53,374 bases of DNA from CAYFTL01 sp964346145 (GCA_964346145.1 CAYFTL010000012.1:1-53374); one strand, 5' to 3'. Positions 40,427 to 49,685 are shown, counted from the first letter of the stretch. The notes: generated by a model not told the origin, from the sequence alone. Numbers and translations: made by a program.

Positions 40427-40656
40427 GGGCTGCCTCCTTGAATATAGGGTAGGGAAGTGTAGGATTGCTTTTTTGATGGATTGTGGCTATATCATAGCAC
40501 TTTTTGGCTATTTTGTGTACAAATTCGGCACATAGAACGCACTCGCTTGGGCAAAATACTTCTTCGATAATGGCGATATCTACGTTAAAACCACATGGTT
40601 CGTCTTTTAAAATTGCGAGAGTGCTTTTTTAAGTTTTCAGGAATGGCCAGCGGAAG
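40427..40656. other. Intergenic region between gatD-like gene and brnQ
   Basis: An AT-rich, non-coding stretch that must hold the promoter of the GatD-like gene. A minus-strand TATGAT near 40498-40493 is a candidate -10 box but lacks a good -35. No gene, repeat or RNA was recognised here. Confidence 0.4.
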
Positions 40657-40658
40657 AA

Positions 40659-40687
40659 TTGCGCGCAAATGCCCGATATGCTACTAT
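40659..40687 (+). promoter_or_regulatory. Putative brnQ promoter
   Basis: TTGCGC (40659-40664), 17-bp spacer, TACTAT (40682-40687). The predicted start is close to the hairpin at 40698. Confidence 0.45.
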
Positions 40688-40697
40688 GATATAGTCC

Positions 40698-40735
40698 AAA
40701 GGCAACAGCGATGTACCTGAACGCTGTTGCCTTTT
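40698..40735 (+). terminator. Hairpin in the brnQ leader
   Basis: AAAGGCAACAGCG / CGCTGTTGCCTTT with an 11-nt loop and TTTTG tail, between the putative promoter and the GTG start of brnQ. It may be an attenuator or a stabilising hairpin. There is no room or motif for a T-box. Confidence 0.5.
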
Positions 40736-40781
40736 GTGGCCGATGAAAACAAATGTATTTTGAGTTTGAAGGAGCATTTTT

Positions 40782-42149
40782 GTGGGCGAGCGAAAGTCAA
40801 AGTTTTTTTTGATAGGTTCCATGCTGTTCGGCATGTTTTTTGGAGCGGGCAACTTAATATTCCCTGTGTTTTTGGGGCAACAAGCGGGGCAGAATATGCT
40901 GCCGGCCGGGCTGGGTTTTTTGATTACGGCTTCGGGCTTGCCGTTTTTGGGGGTAGTGTCCATGGGGCTGGTGGACAGCGACAATCTGCTGGCATACAGC
41001 AGCCGGGTGAGCAAAGGTTTTGGATACGCCATGACGCTGTTATTGTATTTGACCATCGGTCCGTTTTTTGCACTGCCCAGAACCGCGGCGGTTTCCTTTG
41101 AGGTGGGGCTTGCGCCGGTGTTGCGGCCGGAGCATGTCGGGCCGAGCTTGCTGGCGTTTTCGGTGCTGTTTTTCTCGGTAGCGCTATTCTTCGCCCTGCG
41201 CCCGGCGCGCATTTTGGATTGGATAGGGAAATTCCTGAATCCCATTTTCTTGGTGTTTATCGGCGCATTGTTTGTAATCGCGCTGTGCAACCCCATGGGT
41301 GATTTTGCGCAGATGCCCACGGCAAACGCATATCAGGCGGGGGCTTTTACCCAAGGGTTTGTGGACGGCTACCAAACCATGGACGCACTGGCAGCTTTGG
41401 CCTTTGGCGGCATCGTCATCGGGCAAATCAAACAACTCGGATTTGCCGACTCCAAAAAAGTGACGCTGGAAACTGCAAAGTCCGGGCTGATTTCGGTGCT
41501 GCTGATGTGTGTTATCTATAGCGGATTGGCTTGGCTGGGGGCGAGTAGTTTGGGCAGCATGGAGGGCAGCATCAACGGCGGACTGTCCCTCGCCCGCATA
41601 TCCACCCATTACTTTGGCCGGTTTGGCAGCATATTTTTGACATTGACCATCACAGTGGCCTGTCTTAAAACTGCCATCGGGTTGATTACCTCTTGTTCCC
41701 AGGCTTTTGTGGATATGTTCCCGCGCAGCCTGTCTTATCGGGCCTACTGCGTAGCATTTGCGGCGCTGGCCGGCATGGTGGCCAACGTGGGGCTGAATCA
41801 AATCATTGACTTGGCAGTGCCTGTGTTGCTGCTGCTTTATCCGGCAGCTACCGCATTGATTTTGCTGAGCCTGCTCGAACCCTTGCTGGGCTACTGCAGG
41901 CTCATGTATGTGGGCGGTGTGGTCGGCGCTTTGTTGGCGGCGGTGGTTGAGTCGGTGGTTGCCTTGCCCTTTGCCTTTGCCCAAGGAGACGCAGTGCAAG
42001 CGGTGGTGGATTTCTGTCAAACGTATCTGCCGTTGTTTCAAGAGGGCTTTGGTTGGCTGCTGCCTGCGGCAATCGGTGCGGTGATCGGCTTGGGTATAGA
42101 GGTTTACCGAAAGGGCTTTAAGCGCAAAGGTTCGCACTCTGCGGCCTAA
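40782..42149 (+). CDS. brnQ: Branched-chain amino acid carrier (BrnQ family)
   Basis: The 455-residue protein has about twelve membrane helices and the BrnQ/LIVCS N-terminal signature GSMLFGMFFGAGNLIFPVFLGQ, then LLYLTIGPFFALPRTAAVSFEVG. It imports Leu, Ile and Val by cation symport. The GTG start at 40782 follows AAGGAGC. It is monocistronic and followed by a perfect hairpin terminator. Confidence 0.95.
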   Translation: MGERKSKFFLIGSMLFGMFFGAGNLIFPVFLGQQAGQNMLPAGLGFLITASGLPFLGVVSMGLVDSDNLLAYSSRVSKGFGYAMTLLLYLTIGPFFALPRTAAVSFEVGLAPVLRPEHVGPSLLAFSVLFFSVALFFALRPARILDWIGKFLNPIFLVFIGALFVIALCNPMGDFAQMPTANAYQAGAFTQGFVDGYQTMDALAALAFGGIVIGQIKQLGFADSKKVTLETAKSGLISVLLMCVIYSGLAWLGASSLGSMEGSINGGLSLARISTHYFGRFGSIFLTLTITVACLKTAIGLITSCSQAFVDMFPRSLSYRAYCVAFAALAGMVANVGLNQIIDLAVPVLLLLYPAATALILLSLLEPLLGYCRLMYVGGVVGALLAAVVESVVALPFAFAQGDAVQAVVDFCQTYLPLFQEGFGWLLPAAIGAVIGLGIEVYRKGFKRKGSHSAA

Positions 42150-42180
42150 CATCGTTCTGAGCAAAAAGGAATTATAGTTA

Positions 42181-42218
42181 CAATACCCCGCCGGCATGTG
42201 CATGCCGGCGGGGTATTG
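42181..42218. terminator. Bidirectional hairpin terminator
   Basis: Perfect 18-bp stem, beginning CAATACCCCGCCGGCATG, with a 2-base centre, between convergent brnQ and the PPK2 gene. Confidence 0.8.
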
Positions 42219-42236
42219 TAAAAGCAGGGCGAGAAG

Positions 42237-43727
42237 TTATAATCGCTTTTCGATGTGTTCTATAACGCTTTCCAAGGCTTTGATGCGCGCATATTGTTTG
42301 TCGTTGGATTCCACAACCACCCAGGGGGCGTATTCGGTGTGGGTTAAGGCCAGCATCTGATCCACGCATTGCTCGTACTGCTGCCATTTGGCACGGTTGC
42401 GCCAATCCTCGCTGGTGATTTTCCATTCCTTAGCTGGTGTATTTTTTCGTTCCATGAATCGTTTCAGCTGGGTATCCGGATCGATATGCAGCCAGAATTT
42501 GACGATGATGGCGCCCCAATCGCTCAGCTCTTTTTCAAATTTATTAATTTCATCGTACGCGCGACTCCATTCGGCTTGAGTACAAAAGCCTTCGATCCTT
42601 TCGACCATGACCCGGCCATACCAGGAGCGGTCGAATATGGCGATGTGACCGTCCTTGGGCAGAGCGTTCCAGAACCGCCACACAAAAGGGTGGTTTTTTT
42701 CGATGGTGTTGGGGGAGGATATGGGCACCACCTCGTATCCGCGCGGATCCAGCGCCTCGGTCATGCGCTTGATGTTGCCGCCTTTGCCGGCGGCGTCCCA
42801 ACCTTCATAGACCAGGATCAACGGGCGCTTTGATTTGTAGAGCTTGTTGTGCAGTTCGAACAAGTGCTTTTGATCGTCTTTGAGCAGGTGCTTGTACGCC
42901 TTATCTTTCAAATGCATATTTGGATCAATGTCTTTGAGTTTGGCGATGGGCTTGGGCATAATGCGCTCATCGGTACGCACGGGCAATGGATTCAGCTCGT
43001 CGTGAATTTCGGCTTTTTTTCTAGCCAGTGCTTGCTGCATTGCATTGATTACCGTAAGGCCGATGGCGGCTTTGGTGTAGTCTTTGTTTGAGGCGTCCAC
43101 GACGGTCCAGGGTGCGTGCTTAAACTGAGTGCGGTTGAGCATGTTTTCAAAGCATTTTTCGTATTGCTCGTAGCGCTGATTTCGCTTCCAGTCTTCGTTG
43201 GTAACGCGCCAAGCGGTGGCCTGGTTTGCCTCCAGTTTTTTGAGGCGGCCGGCCTGCTCTTCCTTGTCGATGTGCAAAAAGAATTTAAGCAGCACATAGC
43301 CGTCGTCGGCGAGCAGTTGTTCAAATTCAGCGATGTGGGCGTAGCGCCGATCTTGCTCGGCTTCCAACAAATCGCTCTCCAAGAATTCGGTGGACACGTC
43401 CCGGTACCAGCTGCGATCGAATATGGAAATCTTTCCGTATTCGGGCAAGCGGATGTGGTAGCGGCGCATGGTGGGGAAGCGCTGTTCTTCGCCAGTGCGC
43501 TCACCGATGGTGAACACTTTGAAGCCCCGCGGATCTAGATATTCCAGCAGGTTGGAAATTGCGTTGCCCTTGCCTGAGGCACCCCAGCCCTCAAACAGGA
43601 TGACGATTGGAATCTTGGCATTTTGAATTTTTTGCTGCAAATCGGTTAGAATGCCGGCTTTTTTCTTGTATTGATCGATTGTCTTCTGAAAATCGTCGGG
43701 ATAACGGACATCCTTTAGTTTAATCAC
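42237..43727 (-). CDS. pap: Polyphosphate:AMP phosphotransferase (tandem-domain PPK2)
   Basis: The 496-residue protein contains two PPK2 domains in tandem, the class II arrangement. The first has Walker A GWGASGKGN (about 47-55) and FDRSWYRDV; the second has GWDAAGKGG (about 310) and FDRSWYGRV. In the class II enzymes the C-terminal domain is the catalytic one, making ADP from AMP and polyphosphate. The first copy's Walker A and FDRSWY motifs are intact here, so both may be active. GGAGG precedes the ATG. It is monocistronic. Confidence 0.93.
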   Translation of the reverse strand: MIKLKDVRYPDDFQKTIDQYKKKAGILTDLQQKIQNAKIPIVILFEGWGASGKGNAISNLLEYLDPRGFKVFTIGERTGEEQRFPTMRRYHIRLPEYGKISIFDRSWYRDVSTEFLESDLLEAEQDRRYAHIAEFEQLLADDGYVLLKFFLHIDKEEQAGRLKKLEANQATAWRVTNEDWKRNQRYEQYEKCFENMLNRTQFKHAPWTVVDASNKDYTKAAIGLTVINAMQQALARKKAEIHDELNPLPVRTDERIMPKPIAKLKDIDPNMHLKDKAYKHLLKDDQKHLFELHNKLYKSKRPLILVYEGWDAAGKGGNIKRMTEALDPRGYEVVPISSPNTIEKNHPFVWRFWNALPKDGHIAIFDRSWYGRVMVERIEGFCTQAEWSRAYDEINKFEKELSDWGAIIVKFWLHIDPDTQLKRFMERKNTPAKEWKITSEDWRNRAKWQQYEQCVDQMLALTHTEYAPWVVVESNDKQYARIKALESVIEHIEKRL

Positions 43728-43773
43728 GGCGCTCCCTCCTTAGTGGCTGATTTGTTCAATTAATTTTTTTCAC

Positions 43774-43797
43774 AAAAAAACCGCTCACACAGAGCGG
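43774..43797 (-). terminator. Terminator of the ECF S-component gene
   Basis: Minus-strand CCGCTC-N5-GAGCGG followed by seven T residues, 8 bases beyond the stop. Confidence 0.85.
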
Positions 43798-43804
43798 AAA
43801 GGGG

Positions 43805-44296
43805 TTAAGAGAAGCGGATTCGCGAGGCAAAACTGAGCAGCGCGGTGCCCAACGCAACGCCGGCCAGGGCCTGGATAAAGTTGCCGGGCAAGGACGATAA
43901 GGCCACCGCTAAGCCGAAAACAGGCCACTCAAAGATGAAGTAGCCGGCTACCATACACAATTGAGCCAAGATAAGCATTGCAACATTGCGCACCGAAATC
44001 TTTGGTTGCTTGTGGACGCACGCCCCTATTAACAGCGCCATCAACCCTTTGATGACCAGACTGGGCAAGGCATAAATGGCAAAGCCGGAAGACAGGTCGG
44101 CTAGCGCCGAGCCCAGGGCAGCAGGGACAAATCCCCAAGGGCCGAGCAAAATTCCGCACAACAGCACCGCGGCATCGCCCAAATGCACGTAGCCGTGGGT
44201 CATCGGAACGGGCAAGTGAATATACAAGGTGAGCAAAAGCACCAATGCGGTTAAGATTCCGGCATAAGCCATCTGTCGGGAAGAGAATGTTCTCAC
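43805..44296 (-). CDS. ECF-transporter substrate-binding (S) component
   Basis: The 163-residue protein has five or six hydrophobic helices and the typical S-component pattern: AYAGILTALVLLLTLYIHLP, then VHLGDAAVLLCGILLGPWGFVPAALGSALAD. S components capture vitamins or metal cofactors and work with a shared EcfAA'T module, which is not encoded here, so this is a solitary group II member. The vitamin is uncertain; the YVHLGDAA motif is frequent in ThiW/HmpT/PanT-like proteins. The GTG start at 44296 has GAGGAA upstream. No riboswitch was recognised in front of it. Confidence 0.88.
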   Translation of the reverse strand: MRTFSSRQMAYAGILTALVLLLTLYIHLPVPMTHGYVHLGDAAVLLCGILLGPWGFVPAALGSALADLSSGFAIYALPSLVIKGLMALLIGACVHKQPKISVRNVAMLILAQLCMVAGYFIFEWPVFGLAVALSSLPGNFIQALAGVALGTALLSFASRIRFS

Positions 44297-44495
44297 GCGA
44301 ATTCCTCGATTCTTTTGTTAGGTTATATATTTAGTAAAGCAAACTTCCGGCTAAAATGCAAGGAATTTTGCCGAAAAGGCCTAAGTTTGGGCAAGAAGCG
44401 TTGTTCAAAACAAAGTTATGGTGTTACAATGAATAAGGTGCTATATTTTGCCCGAAAACAATTTTTGCTATGCAACCATTGCTGTGGAGGAGACT

Positions 44496-45443
44496 ATGCC
44501 GGAAGCAACCAAGAGGAAAATCAAAAGACACCGGATTCGGGATCATATAGATATTCGAAAAGTGACGGGATATGCAATCGCCATCAACACAGCTCAGATT
44601 CTCTTTATGGTTTTGCTTACGGGCATATCCATCGTTACCCGGGGACACGCCTTTGTTGGGCGGTGGGAATTGATCTTGCTGACGGGTATATCGGTGGTGG
44701 TGGTCAGTGGTGCGGTGTTGGACATTCGCGAAGCCTTTTCGGCGCGCAAAGTGGGCGAAGAAGCCAACATGATTCAGGACGCTTACGACCAGCTGGAAGA
44801 GTTAAACCTAACCTTGCGGGCCCAGCGCCACGATTTTATGAACCATTTGCAGGTGGTGTTCGGCCTTTTGGAGTTGGGGGAAAGTGAGGAGGCCGAAGCT
44901 TATATTGAACGGATATACGGGGATATTCAGCGCGTGAGCAAATCCCTTAAAACCAGTTCGCCTGCCATCAATGCGCTCCTTTCATCTAAGCTTGCCGAGT
45001 GCGAGGAAGCCCATATTGAAATGGAGATGGACATACAGTCGGATTGGGTGGACTTGCCCATGCCACCTTGGGAGATGTGCCGGGTGCTGGGCAATTTGCT
45101 GGACAATGCCATAGACGCGCTGGAGGAAACGGACAATGCAAAAATATGCTTAACGCTGGCCGAAGATTTGAATTCCTTTTCGTTTAAGGTGAGCAACAAC
45201 GGCCCGGAAGTGGCCGAGCATATCGTTCAAAATATTTTTGAGGGAGGCGTGTCCACAAAGGGGGAAGGGCGGGGCATGGGTTTAGCCATTTCCCACCGGT
45301 TGATGCAGGAACGCAGCGGTCAGATCGGCCTTTTTACGCAGGACGGCTGGACTTGTTTTTATGGAAAGTTGCCCAAGCCGTTGGACGCCAGCGCAGCCCA
45401 CATAGCGCTGCCGCACATGGTTTTTGAAAACAAAGAAAACTAG
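44496..45443 (+). CDS. Orphan sensor histidine kinase (Spo0B-type/GHKL)
   Basis: The 315-residue protein has two N-terminal membrane helices (about 25-45 and 55-75), a coiled coil, a Spo0B-like phosphoacceptor helix (RAQRHDFMNHLQVVFGLLEL, with the histidine at about residue 111) and a GHKL ATPase domain (NLLDNAIDAL, SNNGPEV, GRGMGLAISHRLM). This is the CitA/DcuS-type layout but without a PAS/sensor domain of normal size outside the membrane. TGGAGGA precedes the ATG at 44496. No response regulator gene lies nearby. Confidence 0.88.
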   Translation: MPEATKRKIKRHRIRDHIDIRKVTGYAIAINTAQILFMVLLTGISIVTRGHAFVGRWELILLTGISVVVVSGAVLDIREAFSARKVGEEANMIQDAYDQLEELNLTLRAQRHDFMNHLQVVFGLLELGESEEAEAYIERIYGDIQRVSKSLKTSSPAINALLSSKLAECEEAHIEMEMDIQSDWVDLPMPPWEMCRVLGNLLDNAIDALEETDNAKICLTLAEDLNSFSFKVSNNGPEVAEHIVQNIFEGGVSTKGEGRGMGLAISHRLMQERSGQIGLFTQDGWTCFYGKLPKPLDASAAHIALPHMVFENKEN

Positions 45444-45492
45444 ACAAACAGGTTGCAAACCGCAGGCCGCGGATATGTGGGATAGATTTTGC

Positions 45493-45522
45493 TTGACTGG
45501 GCCTTGGAAGCTCCGGTATGAT
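45493..45522 (+). promoter_or_regulatory. Promoter of the EamA transporter gene
   Basis: TTGACT (45493-45498), 18-bp spacer, TATGAT (45517-45522), about 90 bases before the start codon. Confidence 0.6.
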
Positions 45523-45614
45523 AAGGCGGTCATCGCTTTGTGTGCAAATCCACAGGTTGTGCGTTCAAAAAATGAGGCGCTGGAAACGGAAAAAATGAAA
45601 GGCGAAAAAATGGC

Positions 45615-46484
45615 ATGATTTACGTATTGTTGGCCGTGGTGTTTTTCTTTCTTCAAAACGTTGTGAACAAGGAGTTTGCGGCTAGGTTTAAAAGCACGTT
45701 GCCCGGCCTTGCTTTGTTTGATGGAATCGCGTTGAACCTAGCTTCGCTGACCTTGATATTTTTTGGCGGCGCGTCCCTGTTGCCTACGGGCCAGCTGATT
45801 CTCGCCGCAGCCTTCGGCATGTTGTTTGTTCTTACCGTTTTTTTAATTGTGATTACCATGTCTCAAGGGCCGATGGGCATGAGTTCTCTTTTGATCAACA
45901 TGAGCATGATCATTCCGGTTACCGGCGGCATTTTGATTTGGGGAGAAGAGCTCACTGTGATCAAATTTGTGGGCATATTGTGCATGATGGCGGTGTTGGC
46001 GCTGTCCGGCTTAAACGAACGGGGCAAAGGCAAGGATTCCAACCTGCGCTGGTTTGCGCTGGCGATCGTTACGATGGTGTTCAACGGTACGCTGTCGCTT
46101 ATGCAAAAGGCGCTTACTGCAAACTTTACCGAACCCAACGCTACAGCCTTTAACTGTTGGGCTTTTGCCATAGGCGGGGCGCTGTGCTGGATCATTGTGC
46201 TGGTGTTAAAGCTAAAGGGAACCTCCTTTTCGGACTGGACAGCCAAGCCCAAGCAGCTGCTGTTGTGTTCGCTGGGGATGGGCTGGGGCACGGTGGGCGG
46301 CAACATGTTCAACGTTTTAGCGCTGACAGTGTTGCCCGCGGTGGCAGCCTTTCCGCTGGTGCAGGGTTCCGTCATATTGTCGGTCATGGTTGGTTCCATG
46401 GTGCTGTACAAGGAAAAGCTGGGTAAATTGGGGTTTTTGGCGCTCATCCTGGGTATCGGGGGTATCGTGTTGTTAAACTTATAA
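45615..46484 (+). CDS. EamA-family (DMT) transporter
   Basis: The 289-residue protein has ten predicted helices in two EamA halves, each ending in the typical repeat (GGILIWGEELTVIKFVGILC and GSMVLYKEKLGKLGFLALIL). Such carriers export metabolites or amino acids; the substrate is unknown. The ATG at 45615 has only a weak AAAGG-type site upstream. A small ORF ending at 45618 overlaps the start but has no features of a protein. Confidence 0.88.
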   Translation: MIYVLLAVVFFFLQNVVNKEFAARFKSTLPGLALFDGIALNLASLTLIFFGGASLLPTGQLILAAAFGMLFVLTVFLIVITMSQGPMGMSSLLINMSMIIPVTGGILIWGEELTVIKFVGILCMMAVLALSGLNERGKGKDSNLRWFALAIVTMVFNGTLSLMQKALTANFTEPNATAFNCWAFAIGGALCWIIVLVLKLKGTSFSDWTAKPKQLLLCSLGMGWGTVGGNMFNVLALTVLPAVAAFPLVQGSVILSVMVGSMVLYKEKLGKLGFLALILGIGGIVLLNL

Positions 46485-46516
46485 AGGCAAATAATTGCAA
46501 CAAATAATATAAGGAC

Positions 46517-46550
46517 AAGCCTCCACCGGTCTTGAAGTCGGTGGAGGCTT
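46517..46550. terminator. Bidirectional terminator
   Basis: AAGCCTCCACCG / CGGTGGAGGCTT with a 10-nt loop, flanked by T/A runs, between convergent transporter genes. Confidence 0.85.
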
Positions 46551-46565
46551 ATTTGTTATTTTTGC

Positions 46566-47729
46566 CTAAAGGGTTGAAGTGTTCTTTCCCTTTTGCAGCC
46601 AGTATTTGGGAGCAAACAACAGGAAAGTGAGGGAGGAAACCACCGCACAAACCACAAAACTGCTCCGGATGCCGATGGCATCGGACAGCAATCCGCCGCC
46701 AAAGTTGCCGACCACCCGGGCGATCCCAAACCCTACAACCGCCAGCAGCATCTGGCCGGTGGCCTTGAGCTCGTCGGGCACGTTGTCGCTTATGTGTTTG
46801 GCCATGCTGACCGTGAGCACGATAAAGCCCCAGCCGTGCAGCACCTGGCCGATCATGATCAGTGGCACGCTGTTGGAGGTGCTCAGCAAAACCCAGCGCA
46901 GCGTAAGGGCGACTGCAGCGAAGGAGATCAGCTTGCCCGCTCCAAGCTTTTCGTACAATTTGTCGCTCATCAACAAAAAGGGTGCTTCGCTGCAAGCGGA
47001 TATGAAGTAGGCCCAACCCAGCCGCTGGCCATTGCCCCCGGGGAGGGACAAAAAGTGCATGGAAAAGAAGGTGTAGAAGAACCCCATGGTGATTTGCAGC
47101 GGCATGATGAAGGCCAACAAGCGCATGAGCGATTTTTCTTTAAACAATACGCGAATGGACATTTTCTGCCCAGTGGACTGATGGCCAGATACACCCGGTA
47201 ATGCAAAGGTGGACAGAATCAGCAAAAGGAGCATGCCGGTCATGAAAACTAGGGAGAAGTATTCGCGTCCGGTTATAAATATGGCTCCAAACGCCACATT
47301 GGCGATAGCGAAAGCCAACCCGCCAGCCAAGCGTATGGGACCGAAAGGGTGGCGTTGAGGTTGAAGCGCTTCCAGCACGATGGAATCGCCCATGGGCTGC
47401 AGGGCCGGATAAAATATGGCGAAAATGCACATAATCAGCCACAGGTACCAAACCTGACTTGAAATGAGCATGGCCAAGGTGCATCCGGCCGAGCACAGAG
47501 CCAATATGCGCAGCAGCCGATTGCGGCTGCGTACGCGGTCGGCCACCGAACCCCAGGCGGGTTGAGAAAAGATAGAGATCAAGGGCACCATGCCCACCAG
47601 CAGGCCGATTTGGCTGGCAGTTAAACCGCTGGACTGAAAATATACGGGAACGTAGCCCTGATAGAGTGCGTTGGCCACGTAGTAGGCCATTAAAAACAGG
47701 GCGTATTTCCATGGGTACCGGGATTCCAT
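46566..47729 (-). CDS. MFS transporter (LacY/MFS_1-like)
   Basis: The 387-residue protein has twelve helices. The N-terminal YPWKYALFLMAYYVANALYQGY and the loop WGSVADRVRSRNRLLR (MFS motif A region) are clear, as is the internal repeat SDKLYEKLGAGKL. It resembles the LacY/NupG-like MFS_1 group, which take up sugars or nucleosides; the substrate is not determinable. The ATG at 47729 is chosen because GAGGGAG lies 9 bases upstream, whereas the earlier in-frame ATG at 47738 directly abuts that site. Confidence 0.88.
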   Translation of the reverse strand: MESRYPWKYALFLMAYYVANALYQGYVPVYFQSSGLTASQIGLLVGMVPLISIFSQPAWGSVADRVRSRNRLLRILALCSAGCTLAMLISSQVWYLWLIMCIFAIFYPALQPMGDSIVLEALQPQRHPFGPIRLAGGLAFAIANVAFGAIFITGREYFSLVFMTGMLLLLILSTFALPGVSGHQSTGQKMSIRVLFKEKSLMRLLAFIMPLQITMGFFYTFFSMHFLSLPGGNGQRLGWAYFISACSEAPFLLMSDKLYEKLGAGKLISFAAVALTLRWVLLSTSNSVPLIMIGQVLHGWGFIVLTVSMAKHISDNVPDELKATGQMLLAVVGFGIARVVGNFGGGLLSDAIGIRSSFVVCAVVSSLTFLLFAPKYWLQKGKNTSTL

Positions 47730-47835
47730 GGGCGTCATCTCCCTCGACAAAATGATAGATAAATCTATTCTAGCAAAGGCGATTCTAAAAAGAAAGAGAG
47801 TTTGCAAAATATCGGCACGGCACACAGGCGTTTGG

Positions 47836-47864
47836 TTGCGGAGTGCTGCTTTCTGTATTATAAT
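47836..47864 (+). promoter_or_regulatory. Promoter of the HAD-hprK-ROK-Nudix operon
   Basis: TTGCGG (47836-47841), 17-bp spacer, TATAAT (47859-47864), 40 bases before the first start codon. Confidence 0.75.
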
Positions 47865-47904
47865 AAGAGTCTAATTAAAGTTGTGCGCGGAGGGCTTGAG
47901 CAGC

Positions 47905-48750
47905 ATGTGTGGATTGCCGATACAGCTTGTTGTGACCGATATGGATGACACGCTGCTCAACAGCAGCCACGAGGTGTCGGAGTTTACCGCCCGGGCAATT
48001 GCCGATGTGCTGAAAACCGGTGTTCGGGTAGTGTTGGCTTCGGGGCGCATAGCGACTTCTGTGTTGGCGTACGCACGGCAGCTGGGGTTGACCGCGCCAG
48101 CGATAGCGGGCAACGGTTCTCAAATTATAGATACCGTGAGCGGTAAAATGCTGTATGAGTGTTTGATTCCCGTAGGCCTGACCCGCGAGGTGTGCCGACA
48201 CGTGGAATTCCTTGGCGAGTATGTTCAAGTGTACTACGGGGATTCGTTTTTCTATGCCAAGGAGTGCGAACGCGCCCAAGAGTATAGAAAGGTCAGCGGG
48301 TTAAATGGGGTGCAGACCCACCAGCCGCTTAGCCTTTTTGTCGACAAACCTACGCCCAAGATTTTGATTTCGGCGCCGCCTGAGCAGATATCGGCGCTTC
48401 AGCCCAAGCTGGCAAAGCGGTATGAAGGCCGCCTGAATGCCTTCATATCCCGGCCCGATTACATTGAGCTGACCCGGCCGGAGGCCAACAAATCGGCTGC
48501 TCTGCAAAAGGTATGTGTAAGCCTCGGCGTTAAGCGCGAGCAGGTGCTAGCGTTTGGGGACAGCCAAAACGATGTGGGTATGCTGCGCTGGGCCGGCACC
48601 GGCGTTGCCATGGGCAATGCCCGCCCGGAGGTTTTGACCCAGGCGGATGAGATAACGCTGGGTAACGATGCCGACGGGGTGGCGGTGGTGCTCAGAAAAT
48701 TGCTGAACGGTCGAGGATTTAGTGCTACGTCAAAGAAGGAGAACATATGA
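47905..48750 (+). CDS. Cof-type HAD-IIB phosphatase
   Basis: The 281-residue protein has motif I VVTDMDDTLLNSSHEVSE (about 9-26), motif II VVLASGR, the HAD-IIB cap, and the late motifs ANKSAALQKV (Lys) and AFGDSQNDVGMLRWAG. Family members dephosphorylate sugar phosphates or flavin/PLP precursors. The ATG at 47905 is chosen with GGAGGG upstream; a TTG at 47881 is an alternative. It is the first gene of the operon and overlaps hprK (ATGA). Confidence 0.9.
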   Translation: MCGLPIQLVVTDMDDTLLNSSHEVSEFTARAIADVLKTGVRVVLASGRIATSVLAYARQLGLTAPAIAGNGSQIIDTVSGKMLYECLIPVGLTREVCRHVEFLGEYVQVYYGDSFFYAKECERAQEYRKVSGLNGVQTHQPLSLFVDKPTPKILISAPPEQISALQPKLAKRYEGRLNAFISRPDYIELTRPEANKSAALQKVCVSLGVKREQVLAFGDSQNDVGMLRWAGTGVAMGNARPEVLTQADEITLGNDADGVAVVLRKLLNGRGFSATSKKENI

Positions 48751-49685
48751 TTTCGGTAAAGAAAATGGTGAATGCGCTGGAGCTGGAAGTGCTGGTCGAA
48801 GGCAATGCCAAAAAGCTGTCCATAGAAGGCAGCGATTTGAACCGGCCGGGGCTCCAATTCACCGGATTTTGGGATTATTTTGCATATGAACGGCCGCAAG
48901 TTTTGGGCAAGGTGGAAATGACCTACCTGGAAATGCTGGACGAAAAAACCCGCTACGAACGTTTGAGCAGGTTCTATAGCTTTGATATTCCCTGCGTGAT
49001 CATTTCAAGAAATATAGAGGTTTTTCCCGAAATGCTGGAATTGGCTGCCGCCCGGGGAATCCCGCTTTTTAGAACGGCTCACATCACCACCAAGCTGGTG
49101 CTGGATCTGATCAATTTTTTAAACAATCAGCTGGCGCCCCGCACCACGCGCCATGGCGTGCTCATTGACGCATACGGTGTGGGCATTATGATTACCGGTG
49201 AGAGCGGTGTGGGCAAGAGCGAAGCTGCGCTGGAACTGGTCAAGCGTGGACACCGCCTGGTGGCCGACGACGTGGTGGACATTCGCCGGGTCAGTGACAC
49301 CCGCCTGGTTGGCGAATCGCCCGAAATGGTGCGCCACTTTATGGAAATTCGTGGGATTGGAATTATCGACATTTCGGACATGTACGGAATCGGCGCGGTC
49401 ATCCAGAGTAAATCTATAGATCTGGTGGTGCATCTGGAACTGTGGAAACAGGGTAAGGAGTACGACAGGCTGGGCCTGACCGATGAATATACCGACATTT
49501 TGGGTGTACGGGTGCCCAAGCTGGAAATGCCGATTCACCCGGGACGCAACCTGGCCGTAGTGTTGGAAGTGGCAGCGCGCAATTATCGGTTGAAGCAAAT
49601 GGGCTACAACGCGGCGCGCGAACTGGACAGGCGCTTGAGCGAACGGCTTGAGCGCAGCGCGCAAGGACTGCTGGACGACGAATAA
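48747..49685 (+). CDS. hprK: HPr kinase/phosphorylase
   Basis: The 312-residue protein has an N-terminal HprK domain (about 1-130), and the C-terminal kinase domain with Walker A GESGVGKS (151-158) and the HprK signature MEIRGIGIIDI (about 199-209). It phosphorylates HPr or Crh on the regulatory serine with ATP or pyrophosphate and reverses this by phosphorolysis. The start overlaps the stop of the HAD gene, so translation is coupled. The Crh-like protein at 14131, which keeps the serine, is a likely substrate; a glucose-type ROK kinase follows in the operon. Confidence 0.96.
   Translation: MISVKKMVNALELEVLVEGNAKKLSIEGSDLNRPGLQFTGFWDYFAYERPQVLGKVEMTYLEMLDEKTRYERLSRFYSFDIPCVIISRNIEVFPEMLELAAARGIPLFRTAHITTKLVLDLINFLNNQLAPRTTRHGVLIDAYGVGIMITGESGVGKSEAALELVKRGHRLVADDVVDIRRVSDTRLVGESPEMVRHFMEIRGIGIIDISDMYGIGAVIQSKSIDLVVHLELWKQGKEYDRLGLTDEYTDILGVRVPKLEMPIHPGRNLAVVLEVAARNYRLKQMGYNAARELDRRLSERLERSAQGLLDDE

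Noticed and set aside
40657..40781. T-box riboswitch before brnQ
   Set aside because: The leader is under 100 bases and has no T-box sequence or specifier stem.
41184..42203. 339-codon frame antisense to brnQ
   Set aside because: Overlaps a clear membrane transporter gene; His/Gln-rich composition and no domain.
45424..45618. 64-codon ORF between the histidine kinase and EamA genes
   Set aside because: Overlaps both neighbours, spans the promoter at 45493-45522 and has no protein-like features.
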